This document shows positions 15,269-22,475 of a stretch of DNA of 32,995 nt, piece by piece. The stretch spans positions 1 through 32,995 of the forward strand of contig URUI01000016.1 in the NCBI GenBank assembly GCA_900551015.1, given 5' to 3'. Position 1 is the stretch's first letter; every line of letters begins with the position of its first letter. This stretch comes from an uncultured Collinsella sp. (lineage in GTDB: Bacteria; Actinomycetota; Coriobacteriia; Coriobacteriales; Coriobacteriaceae). Position numbers and translations under genes: made by a program. The notes beneath the pieces were generated by a model. The model did not search any database, was not told the origin of the DNA, and saw only the letters and a list, made by a program, of their open reading frames with translations.

Positions 15269-16078
15269 ATGTCGTTTCTAACCTCGATGTTCAAGACCGA
15301 AAAGCCGGTTATCGGAATGCTGCACCTGCGTCCTCTGCCAGGTGATCCGTTGTATTATCCGGGCGGAAGCGTGTCACAGGTCGTGGAAGCCGCCAAGCGT
15401 GATCTCGAGGCGTTGCAGCAGGGCGGTGTCGATGGCATTTTGATTACCAATGAGCTCTCGATGCCCTATGAGCAGCACGTTTCTCCCTCAACCCTTGCAT
15501 CGATGGGCTATGTTATCGGGGCTCTATCCCATGATCTGTCGACTCCTTGGGGAGCTGAGGCAATTTACGATGGTGATGCCACAATCGAGCTGTGCGCTGC
15601 CGTCGACGCGCAGTTCACGCGCTGCAATTTTTGCGGTGCCTGGGCCGGTGATCTCGGGCTGATTAACCGAGATTTCGCTCGCACCATGCGTCGCAAGGCG
15701 GCGCTGCGCCTGGACGACCTCAAGCTTTTTCACTTCATCACGAGCGAGGGGGAGGTTTATCTCAACGACCGCACGACTGCGGACATTGCCGATTCACTTC
15801 TCTTTAATTGCCTACCGGATGCGATGGTCATCGGTGGTTCGGCTGCCGGTCGTGGCGCTTCGGGCGAGCTTGCCGATGAGGTCCGCGAGCGTGTTGGCCA
15901 AGTACCTGTGGTATGTGGCACCGGTTGTCGCGAAAATACCGTGGCTGACGTATTTGCTCACTACGATGGTGCGTTTGTCGGCACGTGCTTAAAGCGCGAC
16001 GGAAAGCTGGATGCCCCGGTTGATGTTGAGCGGGTAGCTCGTTTTATGGCTGCCGCTCGTACGGCGCGAGGGGAGTAG
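15269..16078 (+). CDS. BtpA/SgcQ-family TIM-barrel protein
   Basis: A 269-aa member of the BtpA family. The family was named for a cyanobacterial photosystem I biogenesis factor and includes E. coli SgcQ, a protein of a putative sugar operon. Characteristic segments are VIGMLHLRPLPGDP, GGVDGILITNE, CNFCGAWAGDLGLINRD, LNDRTTADIADSLLF, DAMVIGGSAAGRG and VPVVCGTGCRENTV. Outside phototrophs the family is found in sugar/nucleoside-type operons and is presumed enzymatic, with no agreed reaction. The ATG at 15269 follows AAGGAG. The FGGY kinase starts six bases after its stop. Confidence 0.88.
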   Translation: MSFLTSMFKTEKPVIGMLHLRPLPGDPLYYPGGSVSQVVEAAKRDLEALQQGGVDGILITNELSMPYEQHVSPSTLASMGYVIGALSHDLSTPWGAEAIYDGDATIELCAAVDAQFTRCNFCGAWAGDLGLINRDFARTMRRKAALRLDDLKLFHFITSEGEVYLNDRTTADIADSLLFNCLPDAMVIGGSAAGRGASGELADEVRERVGQVPVVCGTGCRENTVADVFAHYDGAFVGTCLKRDGKLDAPVDVERVARFMAAARTARGE

Positions 16079-16084
16079 GTACCT

Positions 16085-17602
16085 ATGGCGCTCTATCTGG
16101 GTATTGATATTGGGACAAGCGCCTCTAAAGGCGTTTTAATCGATGATCGATGCAACATCGTTTGCCAGGCCTCTTGTGGACATGAGACGGACAACCCGCG
16201 TGATGGATGGTACCAGCATGATGCGGAGGCAGTTTGGTGGGGCGATTTTTGCCGCTTGTCGCGCGAGCTGGTGGTGCGATCGGGGGTTAACGCGGCGCAG
16301 ATCGGATGCGTCGGCCTTTCCGCATTGGGTTGCGACTGCGTGCCGGTCGATACCGAGTGCAACGCGCTGGCGCCCGCGATTTTGTACGGAGTCGATGCAC
16401 GTTCGAAGCCGCAGATTGACGAGCTTCTTTCCGAATATGGGTCAGATCGCGCACGCGAGCTTTTCGGACACGATCCCTGTTCGTCAGATATTGCTCCCAA
16501 GATCTTGTGGTTTAAGGAGAATATGCCCGAGGTGCACGAACGTGCCGCGAAGTTCCTGACGGCGTCATCGTTTCTGTGCGCAAAGTTGACGGGGCGTTTT
16601 ACGGTGGACCGTTATTTGGCGGAGGATTTTCTTCCCCTATACGACCGCTACACCTGGAAGGTTGATGCTCGGGAATGTGCTCGTTTCTGCCGGCCTGACC
16701 AGATGGCTGAGGTAATGTCGGCTACCGATATTGCCGGGGTGATTACGCGGCGTGCGGCTGAGGCGACGGGGCTCGCGGCAGGGACACCTGTCTTAGTGGG
16801 AACGGGCGACTCTGGTGCCGAGGCTATTTCGACGGGTGTATTCCGTCCCGGCGATATGATGGTTCAGTTGGGGAGTACGGCGTATTTCATCTACCTAGCT
16901 GATCATATGGTCGATGATGCCCGCCTGTGGCCAGGGACGTTTATCATTCCCGGAACTTATGGGATCTGCGCGGGGACCAATACGGCGGGCGCACTCACAT
17001 CGTGGCTGCGCCAAGAGCTGTATCGCGACGCCGTAGAGGCCGAGGGCCACGGTGGCCCCGATGCCTATTCGGTTATGGCGCATGATGCCGCCGATGTGGC
17101 GCCGGGTGCCGATGGGCTCCTGTGTCTGCCGTACTTTGCGGGGGAGCGTACTCCGCTCAACGATCCCGAGGCGCGTGGCGTCTTCTTTGGCCTGACCGGA
17201 AGGCATACGCGAGCCCATATGGTTCGCGCCGCCTTGGAAGGCGTCGCGTATACCGTTGCATCCCATGTCGACATTATCGAGCGACAGCATGGACTGCCAA
17301 TTGGGCGCATTATGCTTGTCGGAGGTGGAACCAAGAATCCAGTTTGGATGCAAGCTATCGCCGACGTATGCGGGCGCGAGGTCTCGGTTGCCAAGGTTAC
17401 GGTGGGCGCATGCTTCGGTGATGCCATCATGGCAGCTCTCGCAGGTGGCGCCTATGCATCATGGGATGAACTCGCCCAAGTCCTTGGCGTTGCGCAAACA
17501 ATCGTGCCCGATATGGCTGCCCACGAGTTATATGCGTCGCGCCGTCATATCTTTGACGAATTGTATGCACGCAACTGTGATCTCATGCACGAATTGGTGT
17601 AA
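16085..17602 (+). CDS. FGGY-family carbohydrate kinase (xylulokinase-like)
   Basis: A 505-aa ATP-dependent sugar kinase of the hexokinase/actin fold. LGIDIGTSASKGVLID is the N-terminal phosphate loop. VGTGDSGAEAISTG carries the catalytic Asp. PYFAGERTPLNDPEARGVFFGL and RAALEGVAYTV match the FGGY signatures, and LVGGGTKNPVWMQAIADV is the adenosine-binding part. Length and segments are closest to XylB-type xylulokinases, but FGGY kinases also phosphorylate ribulose, erythritol, gluconate and autoinducer-2. It ends the operon; no PTS, aldolase or epimerase of a pentose pathway accompanies it. Xylulose is therefore not assured. Confidence 0.9.
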   Translation: MALYLGIDIGTSASKGVLIDDRCNIVCQASCGHETDNPRDGWYQHDAEAVWWGDFCRLSRELVVRSGVNAAQIGCVGLSALGCDCVPVDTECNALAPAILYGVDARSKPQIDELLSEYGSDRARELFGHDPCSSDIAPKILWFKENMPEVHERAAKFLTASSFLCAKLTGRFTVDRYLAEDFLPLYDRYTWKVDARECARFCRPDQMAEVMSATDIAGVITRRAAEATGLAAGTPVLVGTGDSGAEAISTGVFRPGDMMVQLGSTAYFIYLADHMVDDARLWPGTFIIPGTYGICAGTNTAGALTSWLRQELYRDAVEAEGHGGPDAYSVMAHDAADVAPGADGLLCLPYFAGERTPLNDPEARGVFFGLTGRHTRAHMVRAALEGVAYTVASHVDIIERQHGLPIGRIMLVGGGTKNPVWMQAIADVCGREVSVAKVTVGACFGDAIMAALAGGAYASWDELAQVLGVAQTIVPDMAAHELYASRRHIFDELYARNCDLMHELV

Positions 17603-17631
17603 TGCTGCCGAATTGTACTGCCTTCCAAAAT

Positions 17632-17673
17632 AGGGACTGCGTTGTGCGATTCGCATGTCCCTTGGCATTTTTG
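17632..17673. terminator. Terminator between convergent genes
   Basis: AGGGACTGCG pairs with CGCATGTCCCT with one bulged base, followed by TTGGCATTTTT. It ends the catabolic operon before the convergent tatD-like gene. The flanking CCAAAA and GTCCC words recall the 81-bp element of this window, so it may be a worn relative. Confidence 0.65.
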
Positions 17674-17683
17674 CCCACAGGGG

Positions 17684-18466
17684 TTAGCGAAGGTCAAAAA
17701 CAGAGTGCGCATTTGCTAAAACTGCCGACTCGATGCGCTTTGCGTCACAGTTTTTGAGTGAGGCAATGCGCATCGAGGTCCTTGTGAGCGATCTGATGAG
17801 CGATTGCGCGCTTGTTTCTGTGTTTGGCTCGACCGGCGCATCGGTCTCGAGCAGTAGACGGTCGAGTGGAATCTGTCGTGCGTATTCGCGACCGCGCTTG
17901 GTGGCGAGCATGCGTTCGTTGACGGAAAAATAGCAGCCTGCATTACGCGCGCGGACGAGTTCGTCCGAAGTGCCGCTAAACCAGTGGAAGATGATAACGG
18001 GGGAGTCGGAGTTTGGGATGAGTAATCCATGCGATTCGAGGATGTCCAGTACGGTTCCCGCCGAACGAACGGCGTGAATTGATATCACGCGCCCGGTAAG
18101 AGGATGCTGCACGAGTGTATCGCAGAGCCGGTCAAATGCCTGTATTTGTAGCGGCTCACTTCCGGCAAAACGAGCGGAAAAGTCGAGTCCGACTTCGCCG
18201 ATGTAGCGCTCTTGGGCAGCAACTTCGCAAAGCAGATTGACTTCGGCAGGACCGCAGCGGCCGTCGGCGAGCCACCAGGGATGGAGGCCGATGCCCTTGA
18301 TGACGGTGGGAAGGCGACGGGCTCGCCCATGTGCGTTAGCGAAGTCGCGTGGATCGACGCCGCAATCAAATAGACCCAAGCCCAGTGCCGTTGCCTCATC
18401 AGCAACGGCGTCCGGGTGAGCCATTAAATCAAGATGGCAGTGTGCATCAAATAACCGGGGCTCCAT
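17684..18466 (-). CDS. TatD-family metal-dependent hydrolase/DNase
   Basis: A 260-aa TIM-barrel hydrolase of the TatD family (3'-5' exonuclease activity in several members; role in DNA repair/quality control). The motifs are FDAHCHLD (metal His pair), GIGLHPWW, IGEVGLDFS (metal Glu), SIHAV, IIFHWFSG and LETDAP (catalytic Asp). All metal ligands appear intact. The ATG lies 14 bases after the tcdA stop, with GGAG nearby, so the two form a minus-strand operon. It is convergent with the FGGY kinase gene. Confidence 0.9.
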   Translation of the reverse strand: MEPRLFDAHCHLDLMAHPDAVADEATALGLGLFDCGVDPRDFANAHGRARRLPTVIKGIGLHPWWLADGRCGPAEVNLLCEVAAQERYIGEVGLDFSARFAGSEPLQIQAFDRLCDTLVQHPLTGRVISIHAVRSAGTVLDILESHGLLIPNSDSPVIIFHWFSGTSDELVRARNAGCYFSVNERMLATKRGREYARQIPLDRLLLETDAPVEPNTETSAQSLIRSLTRTSMRIASLKNCDAKRIESAVLANAHSVFDLR

Positions 18467-18480
18467 CTCGGCGCGCTCCG

Positions 18481-19275
18481 CTAGTCTAGGCGCTGGCCAT
18501 CGGCGCGCACGCGCTCGGTGCCGCGGACACTGATCTGGCGGATAACCTCTCCGGCGATCATCTGGCCCATGATGGGCGGCATAAAGCTGGCGGTTCCCAG
18601 CTCGGTGCGCTCGTGGATATTGGAAGGGTCGCGGGGCTGCGTCTTAACCGATTCCTCGCAGCTAAACAGTACATGTAGGCTCTTGATTCCGCGCTTCTTG
18701 CATTCTTTGCGCATGATGCGGCTCATGGGGTCACGTACCGTATCGAAAATGTCGGCAAAGCGGAGGCACTCGGGATGGAGCTTGTTGGCCCCGCCCATGG
18801 AGCTAACCAAACGAATGTCGTGGTCCTGAGCATATTTGGCAATGGTGAGCTTGGCCGAGATGGTATCGATGGCGTCGACGACGTAGTCGAGCTTGCCGTC
18901 CGTCTGCTCCAAAACGCTCGTGAAGAACTCGTCGATGTTGTCGCTCAGCAGGTATTCGGTGCGCTTGATAACGGTGGCGGCGGGATTGATGTCGTGGATC
19001 ATGGCTTCCATTACGTCAACCTTGCGCTTGCCGACGGTGCTGTGAAAGGCGATAGCCTGGCGATTGATATTGCTTGGTGCGATGATGTCCTTGTCCAAAA
19101 TGACGAAATGTCCAATGCCGCCGCGGGCAAGTGCCTCGCAGCAATTGGAGCCCACGCCTCCGCAGCCGAGCACCAGCACCGTGGCGGCGGCGAGTTTGTC
19201 GAGCGCCTCGCGGCCCATGATGATTTCGAGCTTGGTATCGCGCGTCTCGACGAGAGCGGCTGTGGTTTCGGCCAT
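18481..19275 (-). CDS. tcdA: tRNA threonylcarbamoyladenosine dehydratase (TcdA/CsdL, ThiF-like)
   Basis: A 264-aa E1-like enzyme that cyclises t6A at tRNA position 37 to ct6A using ATP. VLVLGCGGVGSNCCEALARGG is the Rossmann ATP-binding loop (quoted: LGCGGVGSNCCEALARGG). DKDIIAPSNINRQ carries the adenylation Arg, DAIDTISAKL follows, and GTASFMPPIMGQMIAGEVI is the typical C-terminus. The ATG at 19275 is chosen because GGAGG lies six bases before it; an ATG at 19281 abuts the ribosome binding site. It shares the operon with the TatD hydrolase downstream, and its upstream region is divergent to the candidate small RNA at 19398. Confidence 0.92.
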   Translation of the reverse strand: MAETTAALVETRDTKLEIIMGREALDKLAAATVLVLGCGGVGSNCCEALARGGIGHFVILDKDIIAPSNINRQAIAFHSTVGKRKVDVMEAMIHDINPAATVIKRTEYLLSDNIDEFFTSVLEQTDGKLDYVVDAIDTISAKLTIAKYAQDHDIRLVSSMGGANKLHPECLRFADIFDTVRDPMSRIMRKECKKRGIKSLHVLFSCEESVKTQPRDPSNIHERTELGTASFMPPIMGQMIAGEVIRQISVRGTERVRADGQRLD

Positions 19276-19362
19276 AGACATCCTCCGATGGGGAAGCGAA
19301 TCGTGTTTTAGCTATCGCCATTATAGGTATTATTACGATTCCATTTGAACCCTTGGGGTTTG

Positions 19363-19391
19363 TTGAAATGGGATCGGGATTCGCATAAGAT
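19363..19391 (+). promoter_or_regulatory. Promoter of the candidate small RNA
   Basis: TTGAAA (19363-19368), 17-bp spacer, TAAGAT (19386-19391). No open frame with a ribosome binding site follows before the terminator at 19456-19492. Confidence 0.6.
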
Positions 19392-19397
19392 TGAAGC

Positions 19398-19492
19398 AGA
19401 TGGCGCCCGTTGCCGCGGGTTAGCCAACTCCAAAACACGTTTGTAGCGTGAGAAGTGGCCGTCTTCGCATTACGCGGGGGCGGCTATTTTTT
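19398..19492 (+). ncRNA. Candidate ~95-nt small RNA
   Basis: The segment runs from the expected start of the promoter at 19363-19391 to a terminator. It can form three successive hairpins. The first is TGGCGCCCG with CGGGTTAGCCA (19401-19426). The second is CACG with CGTG (19436-19450). The third is a 13-pair stem, TGGCCGTCTTCGC with GCGGGGGCGGCTA (19456-19486), followed by TTTTTT. The strand has no upstream gene that could need this terminator, because tcdA is divergent. The sdpR-like gene has its own promoter further on. It matches no RNA family I recognise. An attenuated leader of sdpR is the alternative. Confidence 0.5.
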
Positions 19493-19502
19493 GAGTGTAA
19501 GA

Positions 19503-19540
19503 TTAGATAGTTAGACAAACATCTAAATATCGAGTATAGT
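19503..19540 (+). promoter_or_regulatory. Promoter and probable autoregulatory operator of the sdpR-like gene
   Basis: TAGACA (19512-19517), 17-bp spacer, TATAGT (19535-19540). Around the -35 box, TTAGA (19511-19515) faces TCTAA (19522-19526), and TTAGAT (19503-19508) faces ATCTAA (19521-19526). This gives an AT-rich dyad of the kind bound by ArsR-family repressors. Confidence 0.6.
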
Positions 19541-19574
19541 GTGCGCGTCGAACGAAATGCTGAGAGGAGGTCCT

Positions 19575-19853
19575 ATGCCGGGAGAGGGTTTTAAGGCGCT
19601 GGCCGATCCTACACGGCGTCACATTTTGGAACTGCTGCGCGAGGGCAATCGCACGGCTGGGGAGCTTGCCGAGCATTTTGACATCAGCAAGCCGTCATTG
19701 AGCCATCATTTGGCGACGCTCAAAAACGCCGGGTTGGTGACCGACGAACGTCATGGCCAAAACATCGTTTACAGCTTAAACACCACCGTCATGCAGGACT
19801 TGATCGGTTGGTTTATGGGCTTTACAAACACGGAAGGTGATAAGGATGAATAA
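19575..19853 (+). CDS. ArsR-family autorepressor (SdpR-like)
   Basis: A 92-aa winged-helix repressor. FKALADPTRRHILELLREG, TAGELAEHFDISKPSLSHHLATLKNAGLV (helix-turn-helix; shown as HFDISKPSLSHHLATLK) and DERHGQNIVYSLN are typical of SdpR-type ArsR proteins. No Cys metal-binding motif (such as ELCVCDL) is present, so it is not a metal sensor. The ATG at 19575 follows GAGAGGAGG. The next gene starts inside its last codons (8-nt overlap). The pair resembles Bacillus SdpR-SdpI, in which the membrane immunity protein also sequesters the repressor. Confidence 0.9.
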   Translation: MPGEGFKALADPTRRHILELLREGNRTAGELAEHFDISKPSLSHHLATLKNAGLVTDERHGQNIVYSLNTTVMQDLIGWFMGFTNTEGDKDE

Positions 19854-20550
19854 CGAAAACAAGGGCATTCACGCCACGGGGGTATCGTCGCGCGCGTGGG
19901 CCATGCTTGTTGTGGTCTGCGCTATTAATGTTGCCGCGCATCTCTGGGTGATGCCGAGCTTGCCTGCGCAGATTCCCACGCACTGGGGCGCGAACGGCGC
20001 TGTCGACGGTTGGGGTCCTAGCTGGATGGCATCGGCGCTCGGCGCGTTGCCGCTGGCGCTTCTCGCAATGTTCCGCGTGGTGCCGCGCATCGATCCCAAA
20101 GGTGAGGCATATCGAACCTCGGGCAAGTTCTATCAGGGCTTCGTAATCGCCTTTACCTTGTTCATGTGTGCCGTAAGCTGGCTGGGAGAGCTTACGGTCT
20201 GGGGCGTGGTGCCGGCGGTCGGTTCGGTCAACGTGCTGATTTCCGGTGCTATCGGTTTGCTGTTCATCGGCGTAGGCAACTACTTGCCGCGTGTGAAGCA
20301 GAACTATACGCTCGGTATCAAGACGCCTTGGGCGCTTGCCGATCCCGAGAACTGGCGCCGTACGCAGCGCTTTGGCGGTGCCTGCTTTATGGTGCTGGGT
20401 GTTGGCCTGATTGCGATGGGCGTGGCAGGTGCGGTGCTTTCGAATGAAGTCGTCGCCGCGGTGATTGCGGTTCTGGCGTTTGGTTCGGTCGGAGCCGTCT
20501 ACGTCTACTCGTATCTGCTGTGGCGCAAATCTCAGCGGGCTGTTCGTTAA
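19846..20550 (+). CDS. SdpI-family membrane protein
   Basis: A 234-aa membrane protein. An N-terminal DUF1648-like part (VMPSLPAQIPTHWGANGAVDGW, seen as LPAQIPTHWGANGAVDGW) is followed by the SdpI part with GNYLPRVKQNYTLGIKTPWAL and a helix pair at the C-terminus. About six transmembrane segments are visible. In Bacillus SdpI gives immunity to the SDP killing peptide. In other bacteria the family is widespread without a toxin partner, and none is visible here. The ATG at 19846 follows GATAAGG and overlaps the end of the repressor gene, implying translational coupling. Confidence 0.9.
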   Translation: MNNENKGIHATGVSSRAWAMLVVVCAINVAAHLWVMPSLPAQIPTHWGANGAVDGWGPSWMASALGALPLALLAMFRVVPRIDPKGEAYRTSGKFYQGFVIAFTLFMCAVSWLGELTVWGVVPAVGSVNVLISGAIGLLFIGVGNYLPRVKQNYTLGIKTPWALADPENWRRTQRFGGACFMVLGVGLIAMGVAGAVLSNEVVAAVIAVLAFGSVGAVYVYSYLLWRKSQRAVR

Positions 20551-20615
20551 GGTTGCGGAAAACTAGCGTACGCAGTTCATGGTATGTTCTGGGGGATTTT
20601 TCCCAGGTAGTATTA

Positions 20616-20643
20616 GGGGGTATGGGCAACCATGCCCCTTTTT
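20616..20643 (+). terminator. Terminator after the sdpI-like gene
   Basis: GGGGTATGG pairs with CCATGCCCC (one G-T wobble) across a GCAA tetraloop, then TTTTT. It lies about 90 bp before ettA. Confidence 0.82.
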
Positions 20644-20734
20644 CGTTACGTTTCAGAGCTGATTTCCTCATTTCGTTTCCACTAAAGCGAAACAAGAATA
20701 GAGAAACAGCAGGTAGAAAGGATAAAACAGGCAA

Positions 20735-22414
20735 ATGGCAGAGTTTATCTACCAGATGTATCAGGCTCGTAAGGCCCATGGCGACAAGGTGATCCTTGAC
20801 GACGTGACCCTGAGCTTCTACCCCGGTGCCAAGATCGGTGTCGTGGGCCCCAACGGTATGGGCAAGTCGACCCTGCTCAAGATCATGGCCGGCATCGAGG
20901 AGGTCTCCAACGGCGATGCCAGGCTCACCCCCGGCTACACCGTGGGCATCCTGCAGCAGGAGCCGCCGCTCGACGACAACAAGACCGTCATCGAGAACGT
21001 GCGCATGGCGTTTGGCGACATGATCGCCAAGGTCGATCGCTTCAACAAGATCGGCGAGGAGATGTGCGATCCGGACTGCGACATGGACGCCCTCATGGCC
21101 GAGATGGGAAAGCTCCAGGACGAGATTGATGCCGCCGACGGCTGGGATATCGATTCCAAGCTCGGCCAGGCCATGGACGCCCTGCAGCTGCCCGATTCCG
21201 ACATGCCGGTCAACGTGCTCTCTGGCGGCGAGCGCCGTCGCGTGGCCCTGTGCAAGCTGCTGCTCGAGGCTCCCGACCTGCTGCTGCTCGACGAGCCCAC
21301 GAACCACCTGGACGCCGAGTCGATCCTGTGGCTCGAGCACTTCCTGCACAACTACCAGGGCGCGGTGCTTGCCGTCACACACGATCGCTACTTCCTGGAT
21401 AACGTTGCCGAGTGGATCTGCGAGGTCGACCGCGGTCACCTTTATCCCTACAAGGGCAACTACTCCACGTATCTGGAGACCAAGGCCGCCCGTATCGAGG
21501 CACAGGGCAACCGCGACGCCAAGCTCGCCAAGCGCATGGAGGCCGAGCTCGAGTGGGTGCGCAGCTCGCCCAAGGCCCGTCAGGCCAAGAACAAGGCCCG
21601 TCTGGCCCGCTACGAGGAGATGGAGGCTGAGGCGCGCGCTAGCCAGAAGCTCGACTGGACTGACATTCGCATCCCTGTCGGCCCGCGTCTGGGCAACAAG
21701 GTGCTCGAGGCCCATCACCTGCACAAGGAGTTCGACGGTCGCGTGCTCATCGATGACCTTTCGTTCACCCTGCCGCGCAACGGCATCGTGGGCGTCATCG
21801 GCCCCAACGGTGTCGGTAAGACCACGCTGTTCAAGACGATTGTGGGTCTGGAGCCGCTGACTTCGGGCGAGCTCGAGGTGGGCGAGACCGTCAAGATTTC
21901 TTACGTCGACCAGAACCGTTCCGGCATCGACCCCGATAAGAACCTATGGGAGGTCGTCTCGGACGGCCTGGACCACATGATGGTCGGCGAGACCGAGGTT
22001 CCGAGTCGCGCGTACGTGGCGAGCTTTGGCTTTAAGGGCCAGGACCAGCAGAAGCGCGCCGGCGTACTCTCCGGTGGCGAGCGCAACCGTCTGAACTTGG
22101 CGCTCACGCTCAAGCAGGGCGGCAACCTGCTGCTCCTCGACGAGCCCACGAACGACCTCGACGTCGAGACGCTGTCCTCGCTCGAAGCGGCGCTGCTCGA
22201 GTTCCCGGGCTGCTCGGTGGTCATTAGCCACGACCGTATGTTCCTGGACCGCGTCGCCACGCACATTCTGGCGTGGGAGGGCACCGACGAGAATCCGGGC
22301 AACTGGTATTGGTTCGAGGGCAACTTCGAGGCCTATCAGGCCAACCGCATCGAGCGCCTGGGCGAGGACGCAGCCCAGCCGCATCGTATCCACCGTAAGC
22401 TGACGCGCGACTAG
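20735..22414 (+). CDS. ettA: Energy-dependent translational throttle protein EttA (ABC-F)
   Basis: A 559-aa soluble ABC-F protein with two ATPase domains and no membrane segments. It binds the ribosomal E site and gates entry into elongation according to the ATP/ADP state. The first Walker A GPNGMGKST is at residues 38-46, with signature LSGGERRRVAL near 162 and Walker B LLLLDEPTNHLD near 182. The charged linker (residues about 240-310, rich in Lys/Arg/Glu, with KARQAKNKARLARYEEM) follows. The second Walker A GPNGVGKTT is near 355 and second signature LSGGERNRLNL near 445. Length and layout match EttA (555 aa) rather than antibiotic-resistance ABC-F proteins. The ATG lies about 10 bases after AGAAAGGA. 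Codon bias suggests high expression. Confidence 0.94.
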   Translation: MAEFIYQMYQARKAHGDKVILDDVTLSFYPGAKIGVVGPNGMGKSTLLKIMAGIEEVSNGDARLTPGYTVGILQQEPPLDDNKTVIENVRMAFGDMIAKVDRFNKIGEEMCDPDCDMDALMAEMGKLQDEIDAADGWDIDSKLGQAMDALQLPDSDMPVNVLSGGERRRVALCKLLLEAPDLLLLDEPTNHLDAESILWLEHFLHNYQGAVLAVTHDRYFLDNVAEWICEVDRGHLYPYKGNYSTYLETKAARIEAQGNRDAKLAKRMEAELEWVRSSPKARQAKNKARLARYEEMEAEARASQKLDWTDIRIPVGPRLGNKVLEAHHLHKEFDGRVLIDDLSFTLPRNGIVGVIGPNGVGKTTLFKTIVGLEPLTSGELEVGETVKISYVDQNRSGIDPDKNLWEVVSDGLDHMMVGETEVPSRAYVASFGFKGQDQQKRAGVLSGGERNRLNLALTLKQGGNLLLLDEPTNDLDVETLSSLEAALLEFPGCSVVISHDRMFLDRVATHILAWEGTDENPGNWYWFEGNFEAYQANRIERLGEDAAQPHRIHRKLTRD

Positions 22415-22437
22415 TCGAGCTCAGGTGGCCTAACGAG

Positions 22438-22474
22438 AAAGGGACGATAACCTTGAGGGTTATCGTCCCTTTTT
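22438..22474. terminator. Bidirectional terminator between ettA and the convergent gene
   Basis: A perfect 15-bp stem, AAAGGGACGATAACC with GGTTATCGTCCCTTT, a TTGAG loop, and a T-run on the plus strand. AAAG on the opposite side serves the minus-strand gene ending at 22476. Confidence 0.9.
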
Positions 22475-22475
22475 G

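Noticed and set aside
19398..19492. SRP RNA, tmRNA or T-box leader as identity of the small RNA
   Set aside because: No GGAA-type SRP loop, no tRNA-like ends and no T-box sequence could be found.
19846..20550. A toxin-immunity locus of the SDP type
   Set aside because: Regulator and immunity-like protein are present, but no small secreted precursor or processing gene is nearby, so immunity function was not claimed.
20387..21724. A 445-codon minus-strand frame across ettA
   Set aside because: Same codon-bias artefact. Walker and signature motifs of EttA lie on the plus strand.
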